From Solimonas sp. SE-A11 (GTDB lineage Bacteria > Pseudomonadota > Gammaproteobacteria > Nevskiales > Nevskiaceae): a stretch of 64,000 bases of DNA. Where the stretch lies: assembly GCF_030345715.1 (NCBI RefSeq), contig NZ_JAUASX010000001.1, forward strand, positions 496,001 through 560,000, written 5' to 3'. The notes below the pieces were generated by a model. The model did not search any database and was not told where the DNA came from. It saw nothing but the letters and a program-made list of their open reading frames with translations. Positions 26,517 to 36,443 of the stretch are shown piece after piece. Position 1 is the first letter of the stretch, and every line of letters begins with the position of its first letter. The translations under genes were made by a program, and so were the position numbers.

Positions 26517-28988
26517 CTAGTCGGCGTCGGTGCTGTTGCCGGCATCCCCCCGGCCGGACTGGAAGAAGGGTCGGTGCGGGATGCTTCGGGCGGGGGCGCC
26601 GGGTTGCTGGCGGGGGTCGCGGGCTTCCCTGGCCTGGGCGGCCTGGGCCTGCCGCTGCTGCTGGTGGGGGCAGGGCTCGCGGGCGAGGGGATCGCTGCAG
26701 CAGTGGCATTCGCCGCAGATGAGGCGGCCGCAGGCGCAGCTTTCTTCCCGGCCGTAGACCAGGGGCCATTTGCCGCAGTCCACCAGGAGGTCCTGGAGCT
26801 TGCCGCCGCAATGGGCGAGCAGGGTGCGCCGCTGCCCGTCGGGGAAGATGCCGCTGAAGATGCCGTTGCCCAGCAGGGTGAACTGGCGGATGCCGACGAA
26901 TGTCCCGGGTGGCAGGTGCTGGTCGAGGGCGGCGAGGGTCTTGAGCAGCGGGGCGATGACCTGGGCGGGGTCGGCGATGCCGGCGCCGTGGGCGAGGCTG
27001 GCCAGGGCTTGATGGCGCTCGGGGCGGGTGCCGACGCGGTCGCTGCGGACCGCTGGCCTGGGCGGGGCGGCGGGGTGGAAGAGGGTTTCCAGGCTTTGCG
27101 CGTCGGAGGCCTTGCCGGCGAGGCGGCGGCGCAGCCAGCTGTGCAGGATGAAGAGGTAGAGCCAGGGCAGGCGCGGCACGGGGGCGGGGCTGGTTTCGCT
27201 GGCGCGGGTGTGGCGCCACTGCCGGCGCAGCTCCTGCAGGAATTCCTGCTGCTGTTCGTCGAGTGGGCGGGCGCCTTCGGGCGGGGCCTGGTCCAGCAGG
27301 CTCCAGAGGACGGGCGGGAGATCGCGGCGCAGGCGCAGCTCAAGCCAGGAGGGATCGGCGGTGGCCAGCGCCTGGCGCAGGGCGTCGAGGGCCTGATTGC
27401 GGGGGCGGTAGTGGGCGTCGGGGTAGTCCCAGGCCCAGACGGGCATTTCGGTGAGGGCCTGGGGGGTGTGCAGGCGGATCTCGGAAATCTCGTGGAAGCG
27501 TCGGTTGAGGTTGTGCAGCTCCACGGCGCGGACCACGCCGAGCACGAACATGGGGACGGTGTCCGGTGTTTCGGATGCGAGGAAGACGGGACCCTTGCGG
27601 CGTGGCTGGGCGGTGAGGATGCCGTCCTCGAACCGGGTGTGGGGGCTGCTGACGCCGCAGAGGGTGACGGCGCGGCCGGCGGCGTCGGCCTTGAAGGCCT
27701 TGACCTTCCAGCGGCCGGAGCGCATGCCGCCGTTGACGGTGCGCCGGCAGTTCTTGACGTCCACGCCGTGCGCGCCGTTGATCTGCAGGTCCATCTGCGG
27801 CCAGCCGTTGTCTTCGCCGCTGAGCTGGCCGATGGAGATGTCGCGCACGTGGAGCCCGAGCGACCGGAAGTAGCGCAGGGCGCCTTTCTCGGCGGCGCGC
27901 GCGGTCTGCATCTGTGCGAGCACGGCACGCTGCGCGTCGGGGTTCTGTGCCGGGGTGCCGATCCACTGGCTGGCGAGGGCCTTGTCCTGTTCGTCCAGGG
28001 CGAGGAGGAGCTCGTTGGCGTCGAACTGCGCGTGGCGCGCGGTCCAGTCGGCGAGGGTTTGCAGGGCCTGGGTGGCGGCGGCGAAGACGGGGTGGCGGTG
28101 GGGCGCGAGCGCGTGGATCAGCGCGGCGGGGGCGTTGGCGAGGGCGGGCCAGTGGTCCCAGTCCGCCGGCCAGCTGGCGGGATCGCTGGATATGGCCTGT
28201 GCCAGCGTGTCCCAGGCGGAGTCGTCCGGATCGCTGTGCTGCTCGATGCGGCGCCGGGCCCAGGTGAGTTTTTCCGTGGCGCTGCCGTAGCGGCGCAGGC
28301 GCCGCGCCTGGTCGAGGATCGCGGGGCGTTGTGGTGGGAGCTTGCTCCAGAGTTCTTCGAGCCAGGCGGCTTCCGGCTCGAGAGCGGGCTGGCCGGGTGT
28401 GCCGCGCAGCAGGGCGAGCGCTGCCTCCGGGGCCTGCAGCAGTTGCTGCTGCATGATGCCGCGGCGCGCCGCGGCGGGCGCCAGGTGCAGCAGCGGGTGC
28501 AAGGCCGGCTCCTGCCACGCGTGGGCGGGCCACTGCGCCGCCAGTGATTGCAGCAGGGCGAGGTTGCCGAGTTGATCGGCGACCAGTACGAGGAGCAGTG
28601 GCAGCAGCGCCGGGCGCTCGGGCAGCAGGGCCTGCAGCCTGTGGAGCTCCGGCGATGCACGGTCTTGGCCTGCGCGCTCCCAGAGGCGCTGCGCGGCCAG
28701 GCTGTCGTTCAGCTCCAGCAGGCGGACCTCGGTGGCGGCGCGCTTGCCGTCTGCCTTGTCCACGACGCGCATGCGGACCAGCGCGCCTTCGGGTTGCGGC
28801 TGCTGAGCGCGGAGCGCGGCGATGCGGCTCTCGTTGAGGAAGACGGTGGTGCGCGGGTCACCGGTGAGCGGCTGCGCAAAGCCGAAGCCCTTGGCGTGCA
28901 ACTGCTGCAGCAGGCCGATCTCCACGGTGGGAGCGGCGGGCCGGGGTGGACGCGGTGCGCCGTGGGTGTGTGAGGGGACGCTTTTCAT
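26517..28988 (-). CDS. uncharacterised protein: cold-shock-like N-terminus, PD-(D/E)xK-like motif, Cys-rich C-terminus
   Basis: An 823-residue protein I do not recognise as a named family. Residues about 20-92 resemble a cold-shock/OB domain: KGFGFA at 33-38 (RNP1-like) and VFLNE at 49-53 (RNP2-like), suggesting nucleic-acid binding. After a long helical region (about 95-370) comes GWPQMDLQINGAHGVDVKN, where D400 and D410-V-K412 fit the spacing of a PD-(D/E)xK nuclease active site. The C-terminus has a cysteine cluster (CACGRLICGECHCC, about 745-760) that could bind metal, then a low-complexity Gln/Ala/Arg tail. ATG 28988 is the upstream start in the track; start choice is uncertain. It is the upstream neighbour of nrdB on the same strand but 540 bases away. 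Nuclease function is inference. Confidence 0.72.
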   Translation of the reverse strand: MKSVPSHTHGAPRPPRPAAPTVEIGLLQQLHAKGFGFAQPLTGDPRTTVFLNESRIAALRAQQPQPEGALVRMRVVDKADGKRAATEVRLLELNDSLAAQRLWERAGQDRASPELHRLQALLPERPALLPLLLVLVADQLGNLALLQSLAAQWPAHAWQEPALHPLLHLAPAAARRGIMQQQLLQAPEAALALLRGTPGQPALEPEAAWLEELWSKLPPQRPAILDQARRLRRYGSATEKLTWARRRIEQHSDPDDSAWDTLAQAISSDPASWPADWDHWPALANAPAALIHALAPHRHPVFAAATQALQTLADWTARHAQFDANELLLALDEQDKALASQWIGTPAQNPDAQRAVLAQMQTARAAEKGALRYFRSLGLHVRDISIGQLSGEDNGWPQMDLQINGAHGVDVKNCRRTVNGGMRSGRWKVKAFKADAAGRAVTLCGVSSPHTRFEDGILTAQPRRKGPVFLASETPDTVPMFVLGVVRAVELHNLNRRFHEISEIRLHTPQALTEMPVWAWDYPDAHYRPRNQALDALRQALATADPSWLELRLRRDLPPVLWSLLDQAPPEGARPLDEQQQEFLQELRRQWRHTRASETSPAPVPRLPWLYLFILHSWLRRRLAGKASDAQSLETLFHPAAPPRPAVRSDRVGTRPERHQALASLAHGAGIADPAQVIAPLLKTLAALDQHLPPGTFVGIRQFTLLGNGIFSGIFPDGQRRTLLAHCGGKLQDLLVDCGKWPLVYGREESCACGRLICGECHCCSDPLAREPCPHQQQRQAQAAQAREARDPRQQPGAPARSIPHRPFFQSGRGDAGNSTDAD

Positions 28989-29050
28989 GCACGGCGCTGG
29001 AGTAGGCTGTGATTGTATGGCAAGCCGGTGCCTGCTCTCAGGGTGGGCCG

Positions 29051-29080
29051 GTCCCCGTTCGACAGGCTCAGGGCGGACGG
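29051..29080. repeat. dispersed intergenic repeat (GACAGGCTCAGGGCG type)
   Basis: The core GTTCGACAGGCTCAGGGCGG matches an element found between genes in many GC-rich proteobacteria. A degenerate copy is at 26419-26451. The rest of the 311-base divergent spacer (28989-29299) has no gene; a short C-rich/G-rich inverted segment near 29240-29275 looks like another member of the CCCCTCTCCC-type intergenic repeats. Confidence 0.55.
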
Positions 29081-29299
29081 GGGCGTGGATGGATGAATTC
29101 TCAGCCGACCTTCATCCCGCTGAACGGCCGGCCACGGATGTGCGCCCCGGGGTAGGATCGGGCCGCGGAGTAGACGCCACGGATGGCAGAGGGTCGAGGG
29201 GCTGGCATCCTGCGTTGCTACAGGAGGGCTCGCGCCCCTCACCCCGGCCTTTTCCACGCAGGCGGGAGAGGGGGCAGATAGAACCACGAGGAGAATCCG

Positions 29300-30778
<1,479 letters not shown>

Positions 30779-30813
30779 TACCCTTTTCATCCCCCTTTTC
30801 TGGAACTGCGTCC

Positions 30814-31719
30814 ATGCCCTCCGTCGATTCTTCCTTCTACAGCCATGGCCTGCGTTGCGCGGGCACCCTGGAGTTGCCGGCGCGTGCCAAGCGGCCGCCG
30901 GTGATCGTGATGGCGCATGGCTTCGGCGCGATCCGCGCGGCGGGGCTCTACGAGTTCGCCAAGCGTTTCGTGAAGGCGGGCTATGCGGTGTTCCTGTTCG
31001 ATTACCGCAGCTTCGGCGACAGCGAGGGTGAGCCGCGGCACTGGGTGAGCCCGCGCCGCCACCTGCAGGACTGGAGCGCGGCACTGGCGCATGTGCGCAA
31101 GCTGCCGCAGGTGGATTCCTCGCGTGTGATCCTGTGGGGCAGTTCGTTCTCGGGCGGGCATGTGCTGCAGACGGCGGCGGAGGACGGCAACGTGGCGGCG
31201 GTGATCGCGCAGGTGCCGCATGTGAGCGGGCTGGCGAGCGTGTCGAAGGTGCCGCTGTCGTCGCTGGTGAAGCTGTCGGTGGCGGCGCTGCGCGACGTGG
31301 CGGGGAGCCTGGTGGGCAAGCCGTACTACAGCCGGATCGTGGGCCGGCCTGGTGAGCTGGCGGCGATGAGCACGCCGGAGGCCTGGGATGGCTACATGGC
31401 GCTGTTCCCGGAGGGCGTGCGCTGGGAGAACAAGGTGCTGTCGCGCATCTTCCTGGAGTTGCCGCTGTACAGCCCGGGCCGCTACGCGAGCCGGGTGAAG
31501 GCGCCGACGCTGGTGGTGGCGGGGCGGCAGGATTCGGTGACGCCACCCAAGGCGGCGCAGCGTGCGGCGGCGAAATTGCCGAACGGGGAGTTCGAGCTGC
31601 TGGAGAGCAATCACTTCCAGCCGTACGTGGAGGAGATGTTCGAGAAGAACATCGGGCTGCAGTTGGGGTTCCTGAAGCGGAAGGTGCCGGCTGATTCGTC
31701 GCGCCTTGGCAATGCCTAA
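30814..31719 (+). CDS. alpha/beta hydrolase (dienelactone-hydrolase/thioesterase-like)
   Basis: A 301-residue alpha/beta hydrolase. The oxyanion segment MAHGFGAIR is near residues 32-40. The nucleophile elbow GSSFSGG is near 109-115, the acid is probably the Asp of AGRQDSVTPP (about 238), and the histidine that of ESNHFQPY (about 269). There is no signal peptide, so it is cytoplasmic. It follows the Baeyer-Villiger-type gene by 35 bases on the same strand and probably shares its transcript; ester hydrolysis after oxygen insertion is the likely role, by context. The stop codon lies inside a strong inverted repeat. Confidence 0.85.
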   Translation: MPSVDSSFYSHGLRCAGTLELPARAKRPPVIVMAHGFGAIRAAGLYEFAKRFVKAGYAVFLFDYRSFGDSEGEPRHWVSPRRHLQDWSAALAHVRKLPQVDSSRVILWGSSFSGGHVLQTAAEDGNVAAVIAQVPHVSGLASVSKVPLSSLVKLSVAALRDVAGSLVGKPYYSRIVGRPGELAAMSTPEAWDGYMALFPEGVRWENKVLSRIFLELPLYSPGRYASRVKAPTLVVAGRQDSVTPPKAAQRAAAKLPNGEFELLESNHFQPYVEEMFEKNIGLQLGFLKRKVPADSSRLGNA

Positions 31720-31765
31720 ATGGCATTGCCTGCGACGGATCAGGGGCGGCCATGGAAGGCCGCCC
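31694..31765 (+). terminator. two strong hairpins at the end of the hydrolase gene
   Basis: GGCAATGCC...GGCATTGCC (31708-31730) is extended by outer arms CGTCGC and GCGACG and contains the stop codon in its loop. A second hairpin, GGGCGGCC...GGCCGCCC, occupies 31744-31765. Neither has a clear U-run, so they may act as a transcript stabiliser or a weak terminator. Confidence 0.5.
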
Positions 31766-31867
31766 GGGGGATCAATCAGGTAGCTGAGGTCTCGCCATGG
31801 ATGGCGTCACCGTTGGTTGATGCGCTCCGTCTTTAGTAGCCCTTGCATGAGCCCCCTCACCCTCAGT

Positions 31868-31890
31868 CCCTCTCCCGCAAGGGGAGAGGG
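31868..31890. repeat. short inverted repeat of the CCCTCTCCC family
   Basis: CCCTCTCCC and GGGAGAGGG form a hairpin with a 5-base spacer. Elements of this sequence are common between genes in GC-rich proteobacteria. It lies in the 588-base gene-free stretch 31720-32307. Confidence 0.55.
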
Positions 31891-31905
31891 AGGAAAAGAA
31901 AAAGT

Positions 31906-32116
31906 TGACGCTTGCTGCATTGCAGTTGCGACTTGAACAGCAGGCATCTCTTGCCCTCTCGTGTGCATGAACACGCGCCACTGAACACACGCCGCGCGTG
32001 TCGCACTGCACATCTCTCGCGTTATCCCTTGATGCGATACGTGCTGTCCGTCGCGTCCTACAAAGCACGCAGTGCAGCAAAAATTCGCGAGTCGAACATG
32101 ACGCTTGCTGCATTGC
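31906..32116. repeat. 18-base direct repeats in the upstream region of the transporter operon
   Basis: TGACGCTTGCTGCATTGC occurs at 31906-31923 and again, without mismatch, at 32099-32116, starts 193 bases apart. The segment between them has no convincing gene. The repeats could be regulatory sites or the trace of a past duplication or insertion. They lie 190-400 bases before the first small ORF of the operon. Confidence 0.65.
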
Positions 32117-32161
32117 GGTATGTCGTTGATTCGCCGAAAGCTTGAGGCGTTGCGCGAGGCG

Positions 32162-32202
32162 ACTACCCATCGGGTATAGAGAAAACTACCCATTCGTGTA
32201 GT
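32162..32202 (+). promoter_or_regulatory. two TACCCAT dyads, candidate LuxR/NarL-type operators
   Basis: CTACCCATCGGGTATAG (32163-32179) has inverted arms TACCC and GGGTA. ACTACCCATTCGTGTAGT (32185-32202) has arms ACTAC and GTAGT. TACCCAT fits the NarL-family heptamer TACYYMT, and the two copies start 23 bases apart. A MalT-type regulator with a LuxR/GerE HTH is encoded at the far end of the same gene region (56640-59323), so it is a candidate ligand. The sites lie about 110-145 bases before the small ORF at 32308. Confidence 0.55.
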
Positions 32203-32307
32203 GCGGCACTTTCGGCGCGAGCCGTACTTTGCTCTCCGTTGCAAGAAGGACTTCGCGCGCCGTGCTCGGTCGACGTGGGGCCTATGAACATAAGAACGAG
32301 GAGAGAC

Positions 32308-32403
32308 ATGGTGAACGACACCGACCACGGTGCCTGCGCCCCGGGACTTCACACCCCCACCTTCTGCCTGGCGTCTGACGCCGGCCGTAATCCGCACAAC
32401 TAG
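32308..32403 (+). CDS. small ORF (31 residues) with strong ribosome binding site
   Basis: An ATG at 32308 is preceded by ACGAGGAGAGAC, a near-ideal Shine-Dalgarno at good spacing. The frame encodes 31 residues beginning MVNDTDHGACAPGLHTP and ends TAG 48 bases before the MMPL transporter gene. It contains two cysteines and several histidines and prolines, with no signal peptide or membrane segment. I do not recognise it. It could be a leader peptide that affects transporter expression or a genuine microprotein. The strong RBS is the main support. Confidence 0.4.
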   Translation: MVNDTDHGACAPGLHTPTFCLASDAGRNPHN

Positions 32404-32450
32404 AGACGGTGCCACCGGCGTTGGCCGGTGAGCCCGTCCGTGGAGCCTTC

Positions 32451-34898
32451 ATGGACAACCTGCGCTACCGCATCGCCAAGGCTGTGATCCGTCACAGCCG
32501 GATCTCATGGGCGATCTTCATCGCGATCACGGTGTTCTTCGCCATCGGTATCAAGGACGTCGAGCTGAAGACCATCTTCTCGGACCTGCTGCCGAAGGAC
32601 GATCCCTTCGTTCAGGTCTACAAGGACCACCCGAACTTCGGCAATCCGCTCACCGTCACCCTGATGGTCCAGCGCAAGAGTGGCGACATCTACAACCACG
32701 AGACCTTGCAGAAGGTCTGGGACCTGACGCGGGACATCGACCTGACGCCGGGCGTCGACCACGACCAGATCCTGTCGATCTCCACCGAAAAGGCCCGCTA
32801 CGCCGAAGCCACCCCCTATGGCATCGACGTCAAGCCCCTGATGGAAGACCGGGTGCCCAAGACGGCCGAAGAGATCGCCGACTTCCGCGCTCGCGTGGAC
32901 AAGAGCCCGGCGGCGCGCAACTTCCTGATCTCCGCCGACCAGTCCGCCACCCTGATCAACGCCACCTTCATCGAACAGCGCCTGGACTACGGCGTGGTGT
33001 TCAAGCACGTGCAGGACCTGGTGGAGAAGGCCCGTGACGCCGATCACGAGGTCTACATGGCCGGCCAGCCCGCCCTCACCGGCTGGGTCTACCAGTACCA
33101 GAAGCAGATGATCTGGATCGCCGCCATGACCATTGGCGCGCTGATCCTGTCGCTGGTGCTGTACATGCGCAACGTCGTGGGCGTCGTCACCCCCATCGTC
33201 ACCAGCGCCGTGGCCGCCATCTGGGGTTTCGGCTTCGTCGGCTGGCTCAAGTCCCCGATCGAACCCCTGCTGATGGTCGTGCCGCTGCTGCTGGTGGCCC
33301 GATCCTTCTCCCACTGCGTCCAGTTCACCGAGCGCTATTACGAGATCTACGCCCACATCAAGGACCGCAAGAAGGCCGCCGAAATCACCATGAGCGTGAT
33401 GATGGCACCGTCGGTCCTGGGCATCTTCACCGACATCGTCGGCATCTTCCTGATCGCCATCGCCCCCATCCCCGCGATGGAGCGCTTCGCTCTGTTCTGC
33501 GGCTTCTGGGCCATCTGGCTGATCCCCACCGGCGTCATCCTGATCTCCCTGCTGCTGGCCGCCCTGCCGCCGCCCAAGAACGTCGAGTCCATGGTCTCGC
33601 ACGGCCAGTCCAGCGGCGTGCACAAGGCCTTCCAGTCCTCCCTGGGGGGCATTGCCAAGCTCACCCACGGCAAGGCCGCGCGCATGACCACGATCATCGT
33701 CGTGATCGGCAGCATCGCCGCGATCTACACCTCCTTGCAGATCAAGATCGGCAACCCCGTGGAGGGCAGCAACCTGCTCTGGCCGGTGTCCGAGTACAAC
33801 CAGGCCGTCTCCAACATCAACAAGAACTTCCCCGGCGTGAACACCCTGGAGATCGTGTTCGAGGCCAAGGACCAGAAGAACCCCAATCGCACGATGCACC
33901 ACGCCGACACCATGCTGACCATGCAGCGGGTGCAGGCCCTGATCGAGCGTGGCGACGCCCCGCCCCGGGCCACCCTGTCCTTCGCCGACTACCTGATGGA
34001 GGGCAACCGCCTGTTCAGCGGCGGCAACCCCAAGTGGCTGCCGCTGGACCCGGTCGACTCCGCCGTCAGCGCCGCCGCCGGCGCCGTCATGGTCGGCAGC
34101 AGCCCCAAGGCCTATTCCAACGTGGTGGACTTCGAGCAGCAGAACGGCACCGTCTCGCTCTGGTACAAGGACAACAAGCAGGCCACGGTGGACGCCGCAC
34201 TGGCTTCTGCCAAGAAGGCGTTGGAAGAAGTGGGCGTGGACCACAAGACCTTCCTGGTCCGCCTGGGCACCGGCACCATCGCCCTGCAGCAGGCCATGAA
34301 CGACGTGGTGCACCGCTACCACTGGCTGATCCTGGGCTGCCTCAACCTGGTGATCTTCATCGGCACCAGCCTGGCCTACCGCTCGCCGGTGGCCGGCATC
34401 ATCCTGCTGATCCCGGTGAACCTGTCCAATTTCGTGATGAGCGCCGCGATGCACCTGATGGGCATCGGCCTGGACATCAACTCGCTGCTGGTGGCCTGCG
34501 TCGGTGTCGGTGTCGGTATCGACTATGGCATCTACCTGTTGTCCCGCATCTGCGAGGAATACCACGCGCAGAAGGGTGACTGGGGCCAGGCCAATGTGGC
34601 GGCACTGACCACCACCGGCAAGGCGATCATGTTCACCGCCTCGATCATGGTGATCGGCATCCTGCCCTGGTACTTCCTGTCGGGCCTGAAGTTCATGGCC
34701 GACATGGGCCTGCTGCTGGTGCTGATCATGCTCATCAACATGGTCCTGGCCCTGGTGGTGCTGCCGCTGATCGTCTGGCTGATCAAGCCCACCTTCGTCA
34801 CCCGTGACGATCTGCTCGTCGGCGAGGGGGCGGACCTGTCGGCCTACACGCTGCAGGACGAGAAGAGCGGCCCGGCCCCGGCGGGTGCGCACGCATGA
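32451..34898 (+). CDS. MMPL/RND-family transporter (hydrophobe exporter type)
   Basis: An 815-residue inner-membrane protein of the RND superfamily, MMPL/HAE3-like. It has one N-terminal membrane helix (about 19-36), a large periplasmic loop, a helix cluster around residues 220-390, a helix near 425, a second periplasmic loop (about 450-620), and a final helix cluster with GVGVGIDYGIYLLSRI and further helices to about 785. Such proteins move hydrophobic molecules using the proton gradient. Here it is followed by DUF1329, YCF48-like and DUF1302 genes, an arrangement often seen in clusters for degrading or tolerating hydrophobic compounds. I use ATG 32451 (GGAG at 32442-32445); the longer frame from 32409 lacks a good RBS. 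The stop overlaps a small ORF (ATGA). Confidence 0.9.
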   Translation: MDNLRYRIAKAVIRHSRISWAIFIAITVFFAIGIKDVELKTIFSDLLPKDDPFVQVYKDHPNFGNPLTVTLMVQRKSGDIYNHETLQKVWDLTRDIDLTPGVDHDQILSISTEKARYAEATPYGIDVKPLMEDRVPKTAEEIADFRARVDKSPAARNFLISADQSATLINATFIEQRLDYGVVFKHVQDLVEKARDADHEVYMAGQPALTGWVYQYQKQMIWIAAMTIGALILSLVLYMRNVVGVVTPIVTSAVAAIWGFGFVGWLKSPIEPLLMVVPLLLVARSFSHCVQFTERYYEIYAHIKDRKKAAEITMSVMMAPSVLGIFTDIVGIFLIAIAPIPAMERFALFCGFWAIWLIPTGVILISLLLAALPPPKNVESMVSHGQSSGVHKAFQSSLGGIAKLTHGKAARMTTIIVVIGSIAAIYTSLQIKIGNPVEGSNLLWPVSEYNQAVSNINKNFPGVNTLEIVFEAKDQKNPNRTMHHADTMLTMQRVQALIERGDAPPRATLSFADYLMEGNRLFSGGNPKWLPLDPVDSAVSAAAGAVMVGSSPKAYSNVVDFEQQNGTVSLWYKDNKQATVDAALASAKKALEEVGVDHKTFLVRLGTGTIALQQAMNDVVHRYHWLILGCLNLVIFIGTSLAYRSPVAGIILLIPVNLSNFVMSAAMHLMGIGLDINSLLVACVGVGVGIDYGIYLLSRICEEYHAQKGDWGQANVAALTTTGKAIMFTASIMVIGILPWYFLSGLKFMADMGLLLVLIMLINMVLALVVLPLIVWLIKPTFVTRDDLLVGEGADLSAYTLQDEKSGPAPAGAHA

Positions 34899-35011
34899 AA
34901 TCCGCCGACATCACGATCCGATTGATCCCTTCCCTGGAGGCGGCGCCGCGGGCGGCCGCCGCCATCCACAGCATGCCGCGAGAACCGCGGCAGGCCATCC
35001 GTCAGCAGTAA
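34895..35011 (+). CDS. small ORF (38 residues) overlapping the transporter stop
   Basis: The ATG at 34895 overlaps the transporter stop codon as ATGA, the coupling used throughout this gene cluster. The frame encodes 38 residues starting MKSADITIRLIPSLEAAP, and ends 15 bases before the next ATG at 35027. No domain is recognisable. It may be a genuine small protein, or just the vehicle by which ribosomes reach the DUF1329 gene. Confidence 0.3.
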   Translation: MKSADITIRLIPSLEAAPRAAAAIHSMPREPRQAIRQQ

Positions 35012-35026
35012 CGAGGAGACTTGAAG

Positions 35027-36436
35027 ATGACTTTCCGCATCAAGAAATACGACTTCGACTACGGCCGCCGCATGCTGTTGCAGAAGTCCGCCGTGGGTGC
35101 CGCCGCCGGTGTGCTCGCGCCGCTGTGGCCGACCATCGCCGACTCCGCCGACAACACGGCCAAGGCGTATCCGGAAGAGCTGCTGCACATCGAGGCCTAC
35201 ACCAAGGGCAAGATCAAGCCGGGCGACGTGGTCACCAAGGACAACGTCGAGGCGGTGAAGGACCTGCTGGATCCTGTGGCCTACATGCACGTCAAGACCA
35301 TGGGCCGCCGTATCCATATCGTGGAGTCCACCAAGGACGTCACCAAGCTGTATCCCGCGCCGTACCTGGCAGGCACGCTGCGCAACAAGGGCAAGGCCAA
35401 GATGGGCGCCGATGGCAACGTCTACGACCAGGCCGGCAATCCCTGGGGCGCGGGCATGCCGTTCCCGGATCCGAAGAACGGTGTGGAGGCCACCGCCAAC
35501 CTGACGCTGAGCTGGGGCCGCCACGACTACTCGCAGTACGCGGTACGTGACTGGGATATCGCCCCGGATGGCAGCCTGGCCTACCAGTACGACTTCGTCT
35601 GGGCCGAGCTGAACACCACCGCCCGCAACGACGACAAGGTGTGGAACGGCAAGAAGGACCTGCTGCGCTACCAGTCGGTATGGTTCACGGCGCCCAACGA
35701 TACGGCCGGCAGCTCCTTCCTCAACATCTGGAGCTACGACCAGCGCAAGTTCCCGGAATTGTACGGCTACCTGCCGGCCTTCCGCCGCGTGCGCCAGTTC
35801 CCCACCAACCAGCGCTTCGAGCCGCTGGTGCCGGGCATCACGCTGTTCCTGTCCGACGCCTGGGCGGCCGGCGATCCGATGGGTACCTGGGGCAACTACA
35901 AGATCGTGGAGCGCAAGCCGATGCTCGGCGCAATCGGCAGCCGCAACTTCATGGGTGGCCGTGGCGGTGCGATGAACAACTACGAGCGTCCGGTCCACGG
36001 CGGCCCCAAGGGCCAGACCTTCCATGACGTGTACATGGAACTGGTGCCGGAGTGCCTGGTGGTGGACGCGGAGCCCACGGGCTATCCGCGTGCGCCGGTC
36101 GGCAAGAAGCGCACCTGGATCGACGTCCGCAACGGTATGTACGTGGCCTACAACACCTACGACCGCCGTGGCGAGATCTGGAAGACCTTCGAGCCGCACT
36201 ACGCGCAGTACTCGAACGAGAAGCTGACGATCAAGGACGACAGCGGCCAACCGGCGTGGTCGTGGGTCAGCGTGCTCAGCCACGACCTGCAGGCCAACCG
36301 CATGAGCCGCTTCGTGCAGGCGCGCGAGGTGACCGGCGGCTACAAGAGCGGCTACGACAACTCGATCATGAAGGGCGAGGACGTCTACAACAAGTACCTC
36401 ACGGTGCAGGCGATCACGCGCCTGGGCACGGTCTGA
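35027..36436 (+). CDS. DUF1329 periplasmic protein with Tat-like signal (copy 1)
   Basis: A 469-residue DUF1329 protein, a family predicted to resemble outer-membrane lipoprotein sorting proteins. The N-terminus KKYDFDYGRRMLLQKSAVGA followed by a hydrophobic segment fits a twin-arginine signal, so export in folded form is likely. Family features include LSWGRHDYSQYAVRDWDI and FPELYGYLPAFRRVRQFPTNQRFEPL, which recur almost unchanged in copy 2 (39794-41173). ATG 35027 has GAGGAG at 35013-35018. The neighbours (MMPL transporter, YCF48-like, DUF1302) suggest a shared role in carrying hydrophobic compounds across the envelope; that role is inferred from context. Confidence 0.88.
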   Translation: MTFRIKKYDFDYGRRMLLQKSAVGAAAGVLAPLWPTIADSADNTAKAYPEELLHIEAYTKGKIKPGDVVTKDNVEAVKDLLDPVAYMHVKTMGRRIHIVESTKDVTKLYPAPYLAGTLRNKGKAKMGADGNVYDQAGNPWGAGMPFPDPKNGVEATANLTLSWGRHDYSQYAVRDWDIAPDGSLAYQYDFVWAELNTTARNDDKVWNGKKDLLRYQSVWFTAPNDTAGSSFLNIWSYDQRKFPELYGYLPAFRRVRQFPTNQRFEPLVPGITLFLSDAWAAGDPMGTWGNYKIVERKPMLGAIGSRNFMGGRGGAMNNYERPVHGGPKGQTFHDVYMELVPECLVVDAEPTGYPRAPVGKKRTWIDVRNGMYVAYNTYDRRGEIWKTFEPHYAQYSNEKLTIKDDSGQPAWSWVSVLSHDLQANRMSRFVQAREVTGGYKSGYDNSIMKGEDVYNKYLTVQAITRLGTV

Positions 36437-36443
36437 GGAAGAC

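Noticed and set aside
26301-28547. Long plus-strand frame of 748 codons
   Set aside because: It is antisense to the 26517-28988 gene, is dominated by Gly/Ala/Val typical of GC-rich antisense frames, and shows no domain; the minus-strand frame has recognisable motifs.
32505-34892. Minus-strand frame of 795 codons
   Set aside because: Antisense to the MMPL transporter; composition is that of a mirrored membrane protein gene (Asp/His/Gln/Gly rich).
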